64,000 bases of DNA from Pseudomonadota bacterium (lineage in GTDB: Bacteria > Desulfobacterota > Desulfobacteria > Desulfobacterales > RPRI01). The DNA is taken from the NCBI GenBank assembly GCA_018817425.1, contig JAHITX010000011.1:58265-122264 (forward strand), in the 5' to 3' direction. The notes below the pieces were generated by a model, which worked only from the letters and a program-made list of their open reading frames with translations, did not search any database and was not told the DNA's origin. The translations under genes were made by a program, and so were the position numbers. How positions within the stretch are numbered: the first letter of the stretch is position 1; every line of letters begins with the position of its first letter. This document shows, piece after piece, positions 40,752 through 50,099 of this stretch.

Positions 40752-42365
40752 ATGAAAATGCCTATGCAATCTTCAGCAAGCAGTGAAATAAATACTAATG
40801 TTGTAGTAATAGGCGGAGGTCATAATGGCCTTGTGGCATCATGTTATCTGGCAAAAGCCGGACATAATGTAGTAGTAGTTGAGGCGCAAAAAAATGTCGG
40901 AGGCATGACTGCCTCCGGCCCTTTTATCAAGTCAGCGCCGAAGCATATCATTCACCCGTGCGCAGTAGATGCTATCTTTATTCGCACATCCAGCATAATT
41001 GAGGACCTGGATTTGAGGAAGCATGGATTCATCACCGTAGATCCCAATCCTTCATACGCCTATCTTTCACCCGAAGGAGAGTCCATAGCATTCTGGAGTG
41101 ATCCTTCAAAAACAGCAGATGAAATAAGGCGATATTCTCCATCGGATGCCAGGGCTTATCTTGAATTTGCCAATACACTTGAAGCACTTCTTGGTGTCGC
41201 CCTTCCCATGATGCGCTCCGATCCCCGAAGACCATCCATCAGAGAAGTTTTTCGTTCACTTCGTTCATTAACATCCCATCGTAAACGGCTCGGCGAGATA
41301 GGAGCTCTTGCCCTGGGTACGGCTGATCAGGCTGTGTGCGAACGTTTCGACCATCCTTTTGTTATTGCGGCTCTTTTGGGACTTGCCGGAGGCGCTGGCC
41401 CAATAGATGCTGATGGCAGCGGGCTTGCCCATATTATAGTTGCTCTTTTGCACCGGGTAGGAGTCGGCCGCCCGGTCGGAGGTATGCAATCACTGGCGGA
41501 ATCTCTTAAAAAAAGGTTGTACGAAGGTGGGGGTTCTGTCCTGACCGGAACACCTGTTGAAGAAATACTTGTTACCAAAGGGCATGCAGAAGGTGTCCGC
41601 CTTGCCGATGGGCGTATAATTAAAGCGGATTCCGTGCTGGCAGCCTGTGACCCGCGTACAGCACTGGGTAGCCTGTTGCCTGATGGCGCCATAGACAGAC
41701 GAATGAAGGCACGCGTCGATCATATTCCTGCAAATGCCCGAGGTGCTGCACCAATGAAAATCGATCTTGCTCTTAAGGGCCGTGTTCAAATTTCCAAACA
41801 TCAGAAGCTCAGAAAAGACGGTGTCGATCTCAGGGTGCCTGCATTAATTATCGGAACAGCAGAAGAAATACGATCTTCCTTTGCAAACTCCATGCGGGGT
41901 GAGCTTACACCCGGTCTTTATTACTGGGCAGCTGTTCCAACAGCATGCGATCCGAGTCAGGCACCTGACGGGCAGGATGTTTTATATCTGTATCCGCCTG
42001 CTGTTCCGGCATATCCTGCTGAAGGCTGGCAATCTTTACGGAAAAAAGCGGAAAATATAATAATGTCTGAAGCTATGCTTTACTTTGACAACCTCGATTC
42101 ACTTGAGATAGGGCGATGGGTTGAAACACCTAAAGATCTTTGTGAGCGGACAGGTGCTGTTAACGGATGTGTAACCCATGTTGATTTTGCTCTTCTTCGG
42201 TCGGGTCCATTAAGGCCGGCCTGGGGATTAGGCGGGTATGTAACTCCTGTGAAAGGACTTTTTTTAGGAGCTGCCGGTTCCCATCCGGGTGGAGCTGTTT
42301 CCGGTTTACCAGGTAAACTTGCCTCAGCGAGAGTCATCCGATACCTTGCCCGGTGTAGCCGTTAA
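40752..42365 (+). CDS. Phytoene-desaturase-like FAD oxidoreductase
   Basis: 537 residues of the COG1233 amine-oxidase/phytoene desaturase superfamily. The FAD motif VVVIGGGHNGLVASCYLAKA lies about 25 residues from the start, followed by VEAQKNVGGM; the C-terminal FAD loop includes GLFLGAAGSHPGGAVSGLPG. Members desaturate, isomerise or saturate isoprenoid or polycyclic substrates; the exact reaction is unknown. ATG at 40752 has GAGGAA 8 nt upstream; ATG at 40728 is an alternative. The gene beginning at 63773 is a relative. Confidence 0.85.
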   Translation: MKMPMQSSASSEINTNVVVIGGGHNGLVASCYLAKAGHNVVVVEAQKNVGGMTASGPFIKSAPKHIIHPCAVDAIFIRTSSIIEDLDLRKHGFITVDPNPSYAYLSPEGESIAFWSDPSKTADEIRRYSPSDARAYLEFANTLEALLGVALPMMRSDPRRPSIREVFRSLRSLTSHRKRLGEIGALALGTADQAVCERFDHPFVIAALLGLAGGAGPIDADGSGLAHIIVALLHRVGVGRPVGGMQSLAESLKKRLYEGGGSVLTGTPVEEILVTKGHAEGVRLADGRIIKADSVLAACDPRTALGSLLPDGAIDRRMKARVDHIPANARGAAPMKIDLALKGRVQISKHQKLRKDGVDLRVPALIIGTAEEIRSSFANSMRGELTPGLYYWAAVPTACDPSQAPDGQDVLYLYPPAVPAYPAEGWQSLRKKAENIIMSEAMLYFDNLDSLEIGRWVETPKDLCERTGAVNGCVTHVDFALLRSGPLRPAWGLGGYVTPVKGLFLGAAGSHPGGAVSGLPGKLASARVIRYLARCSR

Positions 42366-42441
42366 GGTAAAATTTCAAAGACCTATGCCAACACTTTTAT
42401 TCCTTATCTTTGACCGTTAACAAATGGAGGAGGGTAAAACT

Positions 42442-43350
42442 ATGTTTAAAAAGATTCTTGTTTCGAGCTTCCTTTTACTTCTAATTGTAATTTTTACGAA
42501 GTCAGTTTTTGCGGAAACGGAAAGGCCAAATGCTCTTAACAAGCAATCCGGCAAAACGATTGGTACAGTGGGTGATGTTAGCACCAGACAAGCGTCTCCT
42601 AAGTTTGACAATCCATCTTATATCTGGATTCAGGAAATTATAGTACCTATTATTTCCCTTATCATGCTTGCTTTTTTCATCACGCAGTCAGTTCGTGGCG
42701 GAGCTTTTACTTTCGGAGCGCTTTTATATATTTCCGCCACAACCATGTTCTGGCAGGAATGGTATGCGGATTGGGGTGCATATCTGCTCTTTAACCCTGC
42801 ATTTTCTCTAATGCCTTGGGGCTCAACCCTTTGGACTGCACCGAACAAACCATGGGCGATCATACTGTCTTACGGCCCTTTTTTTGCTACTATATATCTG
42901 TTGATGCTTGCTCTGATCAATAAGTTTCACAAAAAATATCCAAACTTAGGAAAAAACCGCTGGATACTTGTTGTTGTGATACCAAGCTTTTATCTTTTTG
43001 ATCTGCTTGTGGAAGGCTTTGCCGCAAGTCAAGGTTGGTGGTCCTACACGGATTACATAGGCCCTGCAATTGCAACGGATAGAGGCAACTTTCCTGTCGT
43101 GTATCCAATAGCACTTTTTGTTCTTTACGGGGTTATTACCACCTGGATATTGGGCATGCGCGGTCCGGATGAACGGGTCAGGTTCGAATCATGGTTTGGA
43201 GTTGATCATATTCAGGCAGGATTTGGGCGGGAACTGGCGCGTCTGGGAGTTTGGATATTAGTCATGAATGGGCTTTTCCTGTTGTTTAGCACCGGTCCGT
43301 TCGTTGCCGTACGTGCGCTGTTCGGACATGCAAGCACGCTTGTACCTTGA
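42442..43350 (+). CDS. AveC-like polytopic membrane protein 1
   Basis: 302 residues with about seven hydrophobic segments and a possible signal sequence at the start (ending KSVFA). WQEWYADWGAYLLFNPAF, GFAASQGWWSYTDYIG and FPVVYPIALFVLYGVITT resemble the AveC spirocyclase-like family; assignment is from motif memory and moderate. AveC was described in avermectin biosynthesis; most bacterial members have unknown functions. ATG at 42442 is preferred because GGAGGAGGG precedes it. It ends 21 bp before the Tat-exported FAD reductase. Confidence 0.6.
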   Translation: MFKKILVSSFLLLLIVIFTKSVFAETERPNALNKQSGKTIGTVGDVSTRQASPKFDNPSYIWIQEIIVPIISLIMLAFFITQSVRGGAFTFGALLYISATTMFWQEWYADWGAYLLFNPAFSLMPWGSTLWTAPNKPWAIILSYGPFFATIYLLMLALINKFHKKYPNLGKNRWILVVVIPSFYLFDLLVEGFAASQGWWSYTDYIGPAIATDRGNFPVVYPIALFVLYGVITTWILGMRGPDERVRFESWFGVDHIQAGFGRELARLGVWILVMNGLFLLFSTGPFVAVRALFGHASTLVP

Positions 43351-43371
43351 CAATATCATAGGGAAGTCGAA

Positions 43372-45102
43372 ATGAAAGAAAATATAAAGGAAAAGAACTC
43401 AGGATTATCCCGCAGAGAGTTTTTAAAGAATGCCGAAGTGGTGGTTGGCGGCGCAGTTTTAGGATCTGCGGCTTTTTTGAATTCAAGCACTGCCGGTAAG
43501 GCGATAGCGGGCACAGTTACATCTTCATCCGGAGATTGCCAACCCGTGGAGCCGGATGATGTCAAACCTATTCCTCCGATAGATCCACCTGCGATATGGG
43601 ATAAACAGGCGGATATTGTTGTTGTTGGATTAGGGGGTGGTGTTATTGGTGCAGCAAAAGCTGCTCAGATGGGAAGCTCTGTTATTGCTTTAGAGAAAAT
43701 GTCGGTTGTAGGCGGAACCACATGGCATGCTGGAGCCTTGTTTGCTTTTGGGGCTAAAAAGGTGCCGCCTATACCCGGCTTCCCACCTTTTGACCTGGAA
43801 AAAACTGTGCGTATGGCAGTGGAAAAATCGAATTATACTGTTAATGAAGCCTTGACTCGTGCAACTGTAATTAAATGCGGTGAAATGGTTGATTGGCTGG
43901 CTGATATAGGTGTGGAATGGATTATAAATCCGTTTGGTCCCATCTACTCACCTGCATTCAAAGGTGATGACAGAAACATAGGACACGCAGCAATGAGAGG
44001 AGCTTTAAATCCCGCTTATGCACTTATGCAAAAAAAAGGCGGGGATACACTGCTAAATACCAAAGTTGTTGCTTTGGTTATGGAAAAAGGCAGGGTAGTA
44101 GGTGTTAAAGCAGAAAAAATGCTGGAAGGAACTACCATATTTATAAAAGCTAATAAAGCTGTGATCCTTTCTGCAGGAGGTTTTTCGCACAATAAAAATA
44201 TGCTTAAAAAATATGTTCCAACTGCCTATAATGGAGTCGGCAGCGTATCGATGGCTCTGCCTTCCAATACAGGAGAATGTATCAGAATGGGACAGGGTGC
44301 AGGTGCGGATTTGGCAGGTTATGATACCTTCACAGGTTTTGACGGAGGAATAGATTTCTCAGAAGTAAATGGACCATGGTTCAGATATTTATATTCCGGT
44401 GATATCCAATTGGCAAGGGGTGCCTGGCTTCATTTGAACAAGGCATGTGAAAGATTCATGAACATAAGCAGCTCTCCGATGCAATTTTTTAAAAGACCGG
44501 CGGCAATAATGGCTCAGCCCGGTCATAGGGCATATATAATTTTCGATAGTAATTACGAAATCAATATATGGAAGCAAAATCCTGTAGGTTGTAAGATACC
44601 TATAACCCCCGATTTACCCCTTATGAAAGAATGGCATATACCAAGGCTTTTTAGTAGAGACTGGCGGGTAGGAGTAAATGAATCTATTGCTATGGGAGCA
44701 ATAAAAAGCTCGAATACCTATGAAGGCTTGGCTGCAAAATTAGGCTTGAATTCCGAAAGATTCAAAACAGCTGTTAATAAGTGGAATGGATATTGTAAAG
44801 CCGGAACAGATCCTGAATTTGGAGAAGATCCTCAGTCTTTGATACCTCTTCAAGATCCGCCGTTTTATGGAATAAAAATAGGTTGCTCTATGGGCTCAAC
44901 CTCATGCGGCCTTCGTGTAAATCATAACATGCAGGTACTGGATATGAACCAGAACATTATTCCCGGGCTTTATGCCACATATTTTACAGCCGGCGGAGGA
45001 GCCGGAGAGGTCATATTTGATCATCCTGTTATATGGAGCGCCGCCGGGTCGATGACAACCTCTTACATGGCTTGTGAACACGCTGCAAAACAACATGGAT
45101 AG
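43372..45102 (+). CDS. Tat-exported FAD-dependent reductase
   Basis: 576 residues. A twin-arginine signal is clear: LSRREFLKNAEVV with R14-R15, then a Gly/Ala-rich core. The mature part is a close paralogue of the cytoplasmic protein at 36424 (both share PPIDPP-like leaders, DIVVVG, GPWFRYLYSGD and WLHLNKACERFM). Being exported with FAD folded in, it should work in the periplasm; the pentahaem lipoprotein two genes downstream is the likely electron donor, as in separate-subunit methacrylate or fumarate reductases (inference). Confidence 0.88.
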   Translation: MKENIKEKNSGLSRREFLKNAEVVVGGAVLGSAAFLNSSTAGKAIAGTVTSSSGDCQPVEPDDVKPIPPIDPPAIWDKQADIVVVGLGGGVIGAAKAAQMGSSVIALEKMSVVGGTTWHAGALFAFGAKKVPPIPGFPPFDLEKTVRMAVEKSNYTVNEALTRATVIKCGEMVDWLADIGVEWIINPFGPIYSPAFKGDDRNIGHAAMRGALNPAYALMQKKGGDTLLNTKVVALVMEKGRVVGVKAEKMLEGTTIFIKANKAVILSAGGFSHNKNMLKKYVPTAYNGVGSVSMALPSNTGECIRMGQGAGADLAGYDTFTGFDGGIDFSEVNGPWFRYLYSGDIQLARGAWLHLNKACERFMNISSSPMQFFKRPAAIMAQPGHRAYIIFDSNYEINIWKQNPVGCKIPITPDLPLMKEWHIPRLFSRDWRVGVNESIAMGAIKSSNTYEGLAAKLGLNSERFKTAVNKWNGYCKAGTDPEFGEDPQSLIPLQDPPFYGIKIGCSMGSTSCGLRVNHNMQVLDMNQNIIPGLYATYFTAGGGAGEVIFDHPVIWSAAGSMTTSYMACEHAAKQHG

Positions 45103-45146
45103 CGGAATACTAACAAGTAAGAAGATATAAAAGTGAGGAGACTGTA

Positions 45147-45911
45147 ATGAATGTTTCTGTTCCAGCTATGCCGGTGATGCCGGCACCGCCGCTAAGCGGT
45201 ATAATTTTTTTGGTCGGCACTATATTTATTGTTGTGGTGTTGTTGCTGTGGTGGGCACTTTCAGCCGAGCGCAAACGAGGCCCGGTAATGCCGCTGGTTT
45301 TTCTTGGCGCTGCATTTTCCGCTATTCTGATCGAGCCTGTATTCGATAATACGCTGCTATACTGGTATCCGGTAGAAAACCCCCTCTCTGTTTTTTCCGC
45401 ATATGGACGCACAATACCTTGGTTCGTACCTATCGGATATGCATGGTTTTTTGGTGGTGCTGCGTATTTGCTGATGCGCCGTTTTGAACGCGGCATAAAT
45501 GTAGTGCAAGCTATGAAATATTTCTTTGCGCTGGTCCTTATTGATTGGCTTGCTGTGTCGATTTGCGAATGGTTTGATTTGAGTGCGTTCTATGGCAACC
45601 AACCGTTTCACTTTTTTGGTGCACCTATATGGTTTTCGTTTGCTGATGCCACTGGTGGCTTTGTACTTGGTGCGGCACTATATTGCTTGCTGCCGCATCT
45701 GTCAGGTGCACGCAAATTGCTGCTTCTTTTTGTACCGACATTTATATACGGCGGTGTGCTTGGTTCAACCACTGCTCCGGTCGCATTGGCACTAAATTCC
45801 GGCTGGTCTGAAGTTGTTGTATGGCTATGTGGTACTGGAACAATTGGCTTGTGTTGTCTGCTCGTTTTCGTCATCAGTAATATTCTGTCCAAGGTTTCCC
45901 AGCGCATTTAA
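45147..45911 (+). CDS. AveC-like polytopic membrane protein 2
   Basis: 254 residues, about seven membrane helices. The segment CEWFDLSAFYGNQPFHFFG followed by APIWFSFADATGGFV strongly recalls AveC-family proteins. GAGGAG precedes the ATG. It sits between the Tat-exported reductase and the pentahaem lipoprotein. Whether it is an enzyme acting on a lipid-like ring compound or a membrane partner of the redox pair is unknown. Confidence 0.6.
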   Translation: MNVSVPAMPVMPAPPLSGIIFLVGTIFIVVVLLLWWALSAERKRGPVMPLVFLGAAFSAILIEPVFDNTLLYWYPVENPLSVFSAYGRTIPWFVPIGYAWFFGGAAYLLMRRFERGINVVQAMKYFFALVLIDWLAVSICEWFDLSAFYGNQPFHFFGAPIWFSFADATGGFVLGAALYCLLPHLSGARKLLLLFVPTFIYGGVLGSTTAPVALALNSGWSEVVVWLCGTGTIGLCCLLVFVISNILSKVSQRI

Positions 45912-45986
45912 GAGTGAAAGTTAAAGGTCAGAGTAAAATAGTTGTAAGTAAAAGTATCGAGGAATCAATTAAGGAGTAAAATTGAT

Positions 45987-46463
45987 TTGAAAAAGATAAT
46001 ATTAGTTCTTGCAGTATTATTTATTTTGATATCGCTGGTTGCTGCATGTAATCGAAGAGCTGAAATAAATTCAACTGCATCACCTTTTGTATGGAACTCT
46101 AAAGCCCGTTGCGCTGATTGTCACACTAAAGAAGTAAAGTCAATGGCAGATAATAATAAGCTGGCATACAAACATGCCGCGGCTGGAAATGTCTGTTCGG
46201 ATTGCCACAATGCAAAAGATCTGCAAAAGTCACATGGAAATATTGCTACTGCGTCGCCTGTTCCGGTACAGAAGTATTCTAGTACGATTTGTTTTAAGTG
46301 TCATGGGAGCTACGCAGATATTATTAAGCTCACAAAGGGCAAAACACGCTTAAACCCCCATGATTCGCATTATGGCGAGGTGGATTGCAATATTTGCCAT
46401 AAGGCACATATTGCAAAATCTCCTGATGGGTTTTGTGTTTCCTGTCATGATACTATGAATTGA
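45987..46463 (+). CDS. Pentahaem c-type cytochrome lipoprotein
   Basis: 158 residues. A lipoprotein signal ends LVAAC (Cys21). Five CxxCH motifs lie at 42-46 (CADCH), 70-74 (CSDCH), 102-106 (CFKCH), 134-138 (CNICH) and 150-154 (CVSCH). The spacing and extra histidines resemble the haem domain of soluble flavocytochrome c fumarate reductases. It probably passes electrons from the membrane to the Tat-exported flavoprotein. The start is TTG at 45987, with AAGGAG 9-10 nt upstream and no in-frame ATG nearby. Confidence 0.85.
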   Translation: MKKIILVLAVLFILISLVAACNRRAEINSTASPFVWNSKARCADCHTKEVKSMADNNKLAYKHAAAGNVCSDCHNAKDLQKSHGNIATASPVPVQKYSSTICFKCHGSYADIIKLTKGKTRLNPHDSHYGEVDCNICHKAHIAKSPDGFCVSCHDTMN

Positions 46464-46521
46464 GTACAAATTTACAAACATCGAAGATAGCGGGTTAAAA
46501 CGCGTCACAATATGAGGCTAT

Positions 46522-46615
46522 CTCCGGCATTAAACAGCCCTTTTGTTGTTTCATGTCTTGCCTGACATTGCTTGCTATTTAATGCGATCCTCAAAAGGGC
46601 TGTTTAATGCCGGAG
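46522..46615. repeat. Perfect 24-bp inverted repeat
   Basis: 46522-46545 and 46592-46615 are exact reverse complements (first arm starts CTCCGGCATTAAACAG), separated by 46 bp. It lies between the cytochrome and DUF1329 genes and ends 48 bp before the latter. There is no T-run after the second arm, so a simple terminator is unlikely; a small inserted element or an mRNA hairpin fits better. Confidence 0.75.
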
Positions 46616-46663
46616 AGAAAGATAACTATAATAACCATAAACCTGGAGGGAGGAAAAGGAGAA

Positions 46664-47974
46664 ATGAAACGAATGAAAATTTTAAAGTGTTTCGGATTGT
46701 CACTTTGTACGTTGTTTATTCTGCTTTTGTATGGCGGTACCGTTAAGGCTCTGGATTTGCCAAAGGTGATCGACAAGACTAACTGCAATCAATACAAAGA
46801 CCTGCTCATTCCGGCTATGTACCGAGCTGTTGAAAGAGGTGACTTTGTTGTTACTCCGGGGAATATAAATTTCGAATACAAACTTCCTATCCGCTTCATC
46901 GCGGCAAGCGAAAAGAATGAAGGGAAATTCGATGTAAATCATGCGGGCGAATTGATCAGTAAAAGCACCGGGAAATTCCCCAAAAATATTTACAGTTTCC
47001 CTTTTCCTAATATTGATTTTAAAGATCCCAAGGCCGGGTTAGAGATCATATATAACTTCAAATTCACGGTAGATCGTTTTATGGCCTCAAGAGACAAAAT
47101 CCGTATTATGTGGATAAATAATACAGGAGAGGAACGTTATTTAACTGGTCTGGACTCACGCCTTTATATGGTCGGCCGGCCGCCAGGTCAGGAAATAAGA
47201 AATCCTGATATGGTTGAGCAGTATGAATTTCAAAGAGTTTTGGAGCCGATGAGCACCAGAGGAACCAATACAATGGCAATCATTTATATAGGCGCAAAGG
47301 AAGATAGCAATTATGCTTATGTTCCTGCCATTCGAAGGATTCGGCAAACCGGCTCAACGACGAGGTCTGACCCCTATATGGGCTCTGATTCATGGATGGA
47401 TATGAATTACATGTGGGGTGGTAAAACCAGCTCAATGAAATGGAAATATGTTGGCGAGAAGACAATTCTTGTCGGTTTCACCAGTCCTGATATGCTTCCG
47501 GCAAAGGAATTGCCGGATGGAAGGATGATCAGGCCATATCCCTATACCGGCACTCATCTCAAATTCGGCTATGAAGATCCAAACTGGAAGGGCGCATCCT
47601 GGGCGCCTCTTAATATTACCTATGTTCCAAGAAAAGTATGGATTGTAGAACAGATGCCTAAAGATCCGTATTATAACTGGGGAAAGCATTTAAACTATGT
47701 TGATCAGGAAACATATACCATATGGTACAAAGAGGTTTGGGAAAAATCCGGTGATTTCCGGACATGGGTAGTTAATTTGCTGCACTATAGTGAATCGCCA
47801 AGTGGTAATAATAACGCAGTAGATTTTGATTGCCAACTCTATATAGACGAAAAATATAGACATGCTACAAGTGTAAACAGATCAGCAGACCCGGAACAAT
47901 TCTTATATATGCCTGCTTCAAAACTGGATGCCAGCTATTTTAGCGTGAATAATTTCTTAATGTTGTCTAAATAA
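46664..47974 (+). CDS. DUF1329 family exported protein
   Basis: 436 residues with an N-terminal signal peptide (ILLLYGGTVKA). The body has the DUF1329 pattern, with RRIRQTGSTTRSDPYMGSD, MWGGKTSSMKWKYVGEK and YVPRKVWIVEQMPKDPYYN; this family is related in fold to lipoprotein-carrier proteins (LolA/LppX-like) and often accompanies genes for hydrophobic compounds. It may carry a lipid-like substrate through the periplasm (inference). ATG at 46664 follows AAAGGAGAA. Confidence 0.8.
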   Translation: MKRMKILKCFGLSLCTLFILLLYGGTVKALDLPKVIDKTNCNQYKDLLIPAMYRAVERGDFVVTPGNINFEYKLPIRFIAASEKNEGKFDVNHAGELISKSTGKFPKNIYSFPFPNIDFKDPKAGLEIIYNFKFTVDRFMASRDKIRIMWINNTGEERYLTGLDSRLYMVGRPPGQEIRNPDMVEQYEFQRVLEPMSTRGTNTMAIIYIGAKEDSNYAYVPAIRRIRQTGSTTRSDPYMGSDSWMDMNYMWGGKTSSMKWKYVGEKTILVGFTSPDMLPAKELPDGRMIRPYPYTGTHLKFGYEDPNWKGASWAPLNITYVPRKVWIVEQMPKDPYYNWGKHLNYVDQETYTIWYKEVWEKSGDFRTWVVNLLHYSESPSGNNNAVDFDCQLYIDEKYRHATSVNRSADPEQFLYMPASKLDASYFSVNNFLMLSK

Positions 47975-48089
47975 AAACGCAGGGGCAACCGGATAATCGA
48001 CCCTACAAACTAAAAATAAATGACTATTAAATAAATAAGGGAGTGAGTGTCACTAAACAACTATTATACAAAAAAGGAGACAAAAGTAT

Positions 48090-49325
48090 ATGAGTATTAA
48101 ATTAGGAAAAATGAAAGGTGCTGGGCCCTATTATGCGAAATCACTGGATGAATTAAATGCCAGTTTATCATGGAGTCCCGAAGAGGAAAGAGAGATAGAG
48201 CGTTACTGCGAGAAGATTCACAAGAATATCTCGGAAGAAGAGATGACGCCTATGGAGCGTTTCAAAGCTACTATGGAAGGCAAGGAGAGAGACCGTCTGG
48301 TTGTTGAGACGTTTTTTCATCCCTCTTATGCAATGCGTACTTTAGACGGATTTGCCGATGCAGTCAAGTCCATCGATGCCTATTATTATCCCAAGTTGCT
48401 GGTTAAATCACATCTGGCTACCACAGCCCGCTATAAGATGGAAAGAATGTTTTGCGGGCCTATTTCTTATGGCGAAGAATTGTTCGGTTGTGATTCCATG
48501 TTCATTGAAAACGGCAATCCGGTGCATGAAGCAGACCCGCCGATAAAAACAATTGAAGATCTTGAAGGACTGGAAGCTCCTGATCCAACCAAACATGGCA
48601 TGTTTGCCCAATATCTCTGGTTTTGCCAGGAAATGAGACGGATATTTGATAAGTATCAACTAAGCAACATTATGCCCATCGAAGGATCATTTTGTGAAGG
48701 GCCTGACGGCTTTGCATGCGCTCATATGACGGGCTACAATCAATATTTAAAATTTATGCGCAAGAATCCCGAACTCTGTAAAAAAGCGTCAAACTTAGCC
48801 TCCGACTGGCTGATAAAACTGGGTACGGCGGTAACAAATCTCGGAAAAGTTGATTACAGCTATATGTGCTCGGTTGTCGGGATGTACCCCATTAAAGGCT
48901 CAGAGTGGATTGCCGGTGAGTACGCAAGAATCGGCAAAGCAGTAAAAGCGGCAGTGAAAAAACCGATCTTACATGCTTGGGCCTTCAACGGGGCAATCGA
49001 TTGGCTGGATGAAATGCTTAAAGCCGGAGCTTTGGGAGATGACAGCTTTGACGGTGTTATGTGTACTGGCGATATTAACGATTACAATATTGTAAATGAT
49101 TTTCTGCAAAAAAATAACATGTATGGATGCTATGCTCCTTCAGACAAACTCCTGGTTAGCGGACCTATGTCCAAAATAGAGGAAGAGATAAAAGGAAGAT
49201 GCGATGCCGCCAAAAAAATACCCAACAACAGATGCACGATAGGTTTGGGTGCTATTGATTATTATACAACCCCTGAACATTTAGACGCTAGTATAGCGGC
49301 ATCTATGAAATTTGCTAAGATATAA
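48090..49325 (+). CDS. UroD-domain (MtaA/MtbA-like) methyltransferase A
   Basis: 411 residues, URO-D superfamily of cobalamin-dependent methyltransferases (EEEMTPMERFKATMEGKERD at about 50 is the typical start). The strand that in MtaA/MtbA holds the zinc motif His-x-Cys reads PILHAWAFNGA, and the C-terminal Cys region reads TIGLGAIDYYTTPEHL, so Cys ligands are missing. It likely transfers a methyl group between a substrate and the corrinoid protein coded next. AAAAAGGAG precedes the ATG. First of four genes: methyltransferase, corrinoid protein, GcvH-like protein, MtrH. Confidence 0.82.
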   Translation: MSIKLGKMKGAGPYYAKSLDELNASLSWSPEEEREIERYCEKIHKNISEEEMTPMERFKATMEGKERDRLVVETFFHPSYAMRTLDGFADAVKSIDAYYYPKLLVKSHLATTARYKMERMFCGPISYGEELFGCDSMFIENGNPVHEADPPIKTIEDLEGLEAPDPTKHGMFAQYLWFCQEMRRIFDKYQLSNIMPIEGSFCEGPDGFACAHMTGYNQYLKFMRKNPELCKKASNLASDWLIKLGTAVTNLGKVDYSYMCSVVGMYPIKGSEWIAGEYARIGKAVKAAVKKPILHAWAFNGAIDWLDEMLKAGALGDDSFDGVMCTGDINDYNIVNDFLQKNNMYGCYAPSDKLLVSGPMSKIEEEIKGRCDAAKKIPNNRCTIGLGAIDYYTTPEHLDASIAASMKFAKI

Positions 49326-49358
49326 GAAGCATAACTTTAAAAAGGAAAGATGAGAACT

Positions 49359-50030
49359 ATGTCAAATAAAGCAGAAATTTTGGGGAAAATGAAAGACGCC
49401 GTCATTGATCTTGATGACGACTTATTGTTTGAGTTGATTGACGAGGGACTTAAGATAGATGTAGCCCCTCTTGATATGATTATGGAAGGTATGAACCCCG
49501 GTTTAAACATCATCGGCGAGGGGTTCGACACAGGCAAGCGCTTCATGAGCGATCTGGTTATTGCCGGGGACATGTTAAATGATGCTACCGACAAACTGCG
49601 CCCTTTGATTGAGGCAGGCGGCAAACCTATGGGTGAAACGTTGATAATCGGGACGGTAGAAGGAGACGTGCATTTTATCGGAAAGCGTATAGTGGGAGCC
49701 GTTTTTACTGCCAATGGCTACAATGTCGTTGATATCGGTGAGAACAAATCTGCAAAGGAATTTGCGGAAGCCGCAAAAAAACATAATGCAACTGTAGTAG
49801 GTGCTTCAGCTATTTTATCTCCTGTGAAAGCTTATTGTGGAAATATCAATAAAGCGCTTGTTGATGCAGGTGTCCGGGATAATTTGATTTACATAGTCGG
49901 TGGCTGGGCCTTTACTGATGAGCAAGCCGAAGAATACGGAGCCGATGCAGCGGGAACCAGCGCTATTGAAGCCATTAAAAAAGTTAAGATGTTAAAAGCG
50001 GGTGAAGTAGCATTGCTCAAGAACAGGTAG
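49359..50030 (+). CDS. Methyl-carrier corrinoid protein A
   Basis: 223 residues. A helical N-terminal cap (residues 1-85) precedes a B12-binding Rossmann domain with the base-off ligand motif DVHFIG (His about residue 104), the GASAIL loop and VGGWAF. Such MtaC/MttC-type proteins shuttle a methyl group between a substrate methyltransferase and a pterin methyltransferase. ATG at 49359 is preferred, with GGAAAG 9 nt upstream; ATG at 49350 leaves no spacing. It is 33 bp after the UroD-type gene. Confidence 0.9.
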   Translation: MSNKAEILGKMKDAVIDLDDDLLFELIDEGLKIDVAPLDMIMEGMNPGLNIIGEGFDTGKRFMSDLVIAGDMLNDATDKLRPLIEAGGKPMGETLIIGTVEGDVHFIGKRIVGAVFTANGYNVVDIGENKSAKEFAEAAKKHNATVVGASAILSPVKAYCGNINKALVDAGVRDNLIYIVGGWAFTDEQAEEYGADAAGTSAIEAIKKVKMLKAGEVALLKNR

Positions 50031-50099
50031 TAATTAAAGTGAATAAATGAATATTGAATAATTAATAATGAATATCGAAGGAAGATAAAAGATATAAGC

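Noticed and set aside
45110..45907. Antisense frames opposite the second AveC-like gene
   Set aside because: Low-complexity translations without motifs; the plus-strand frame has membrane helices and a ribosome site.
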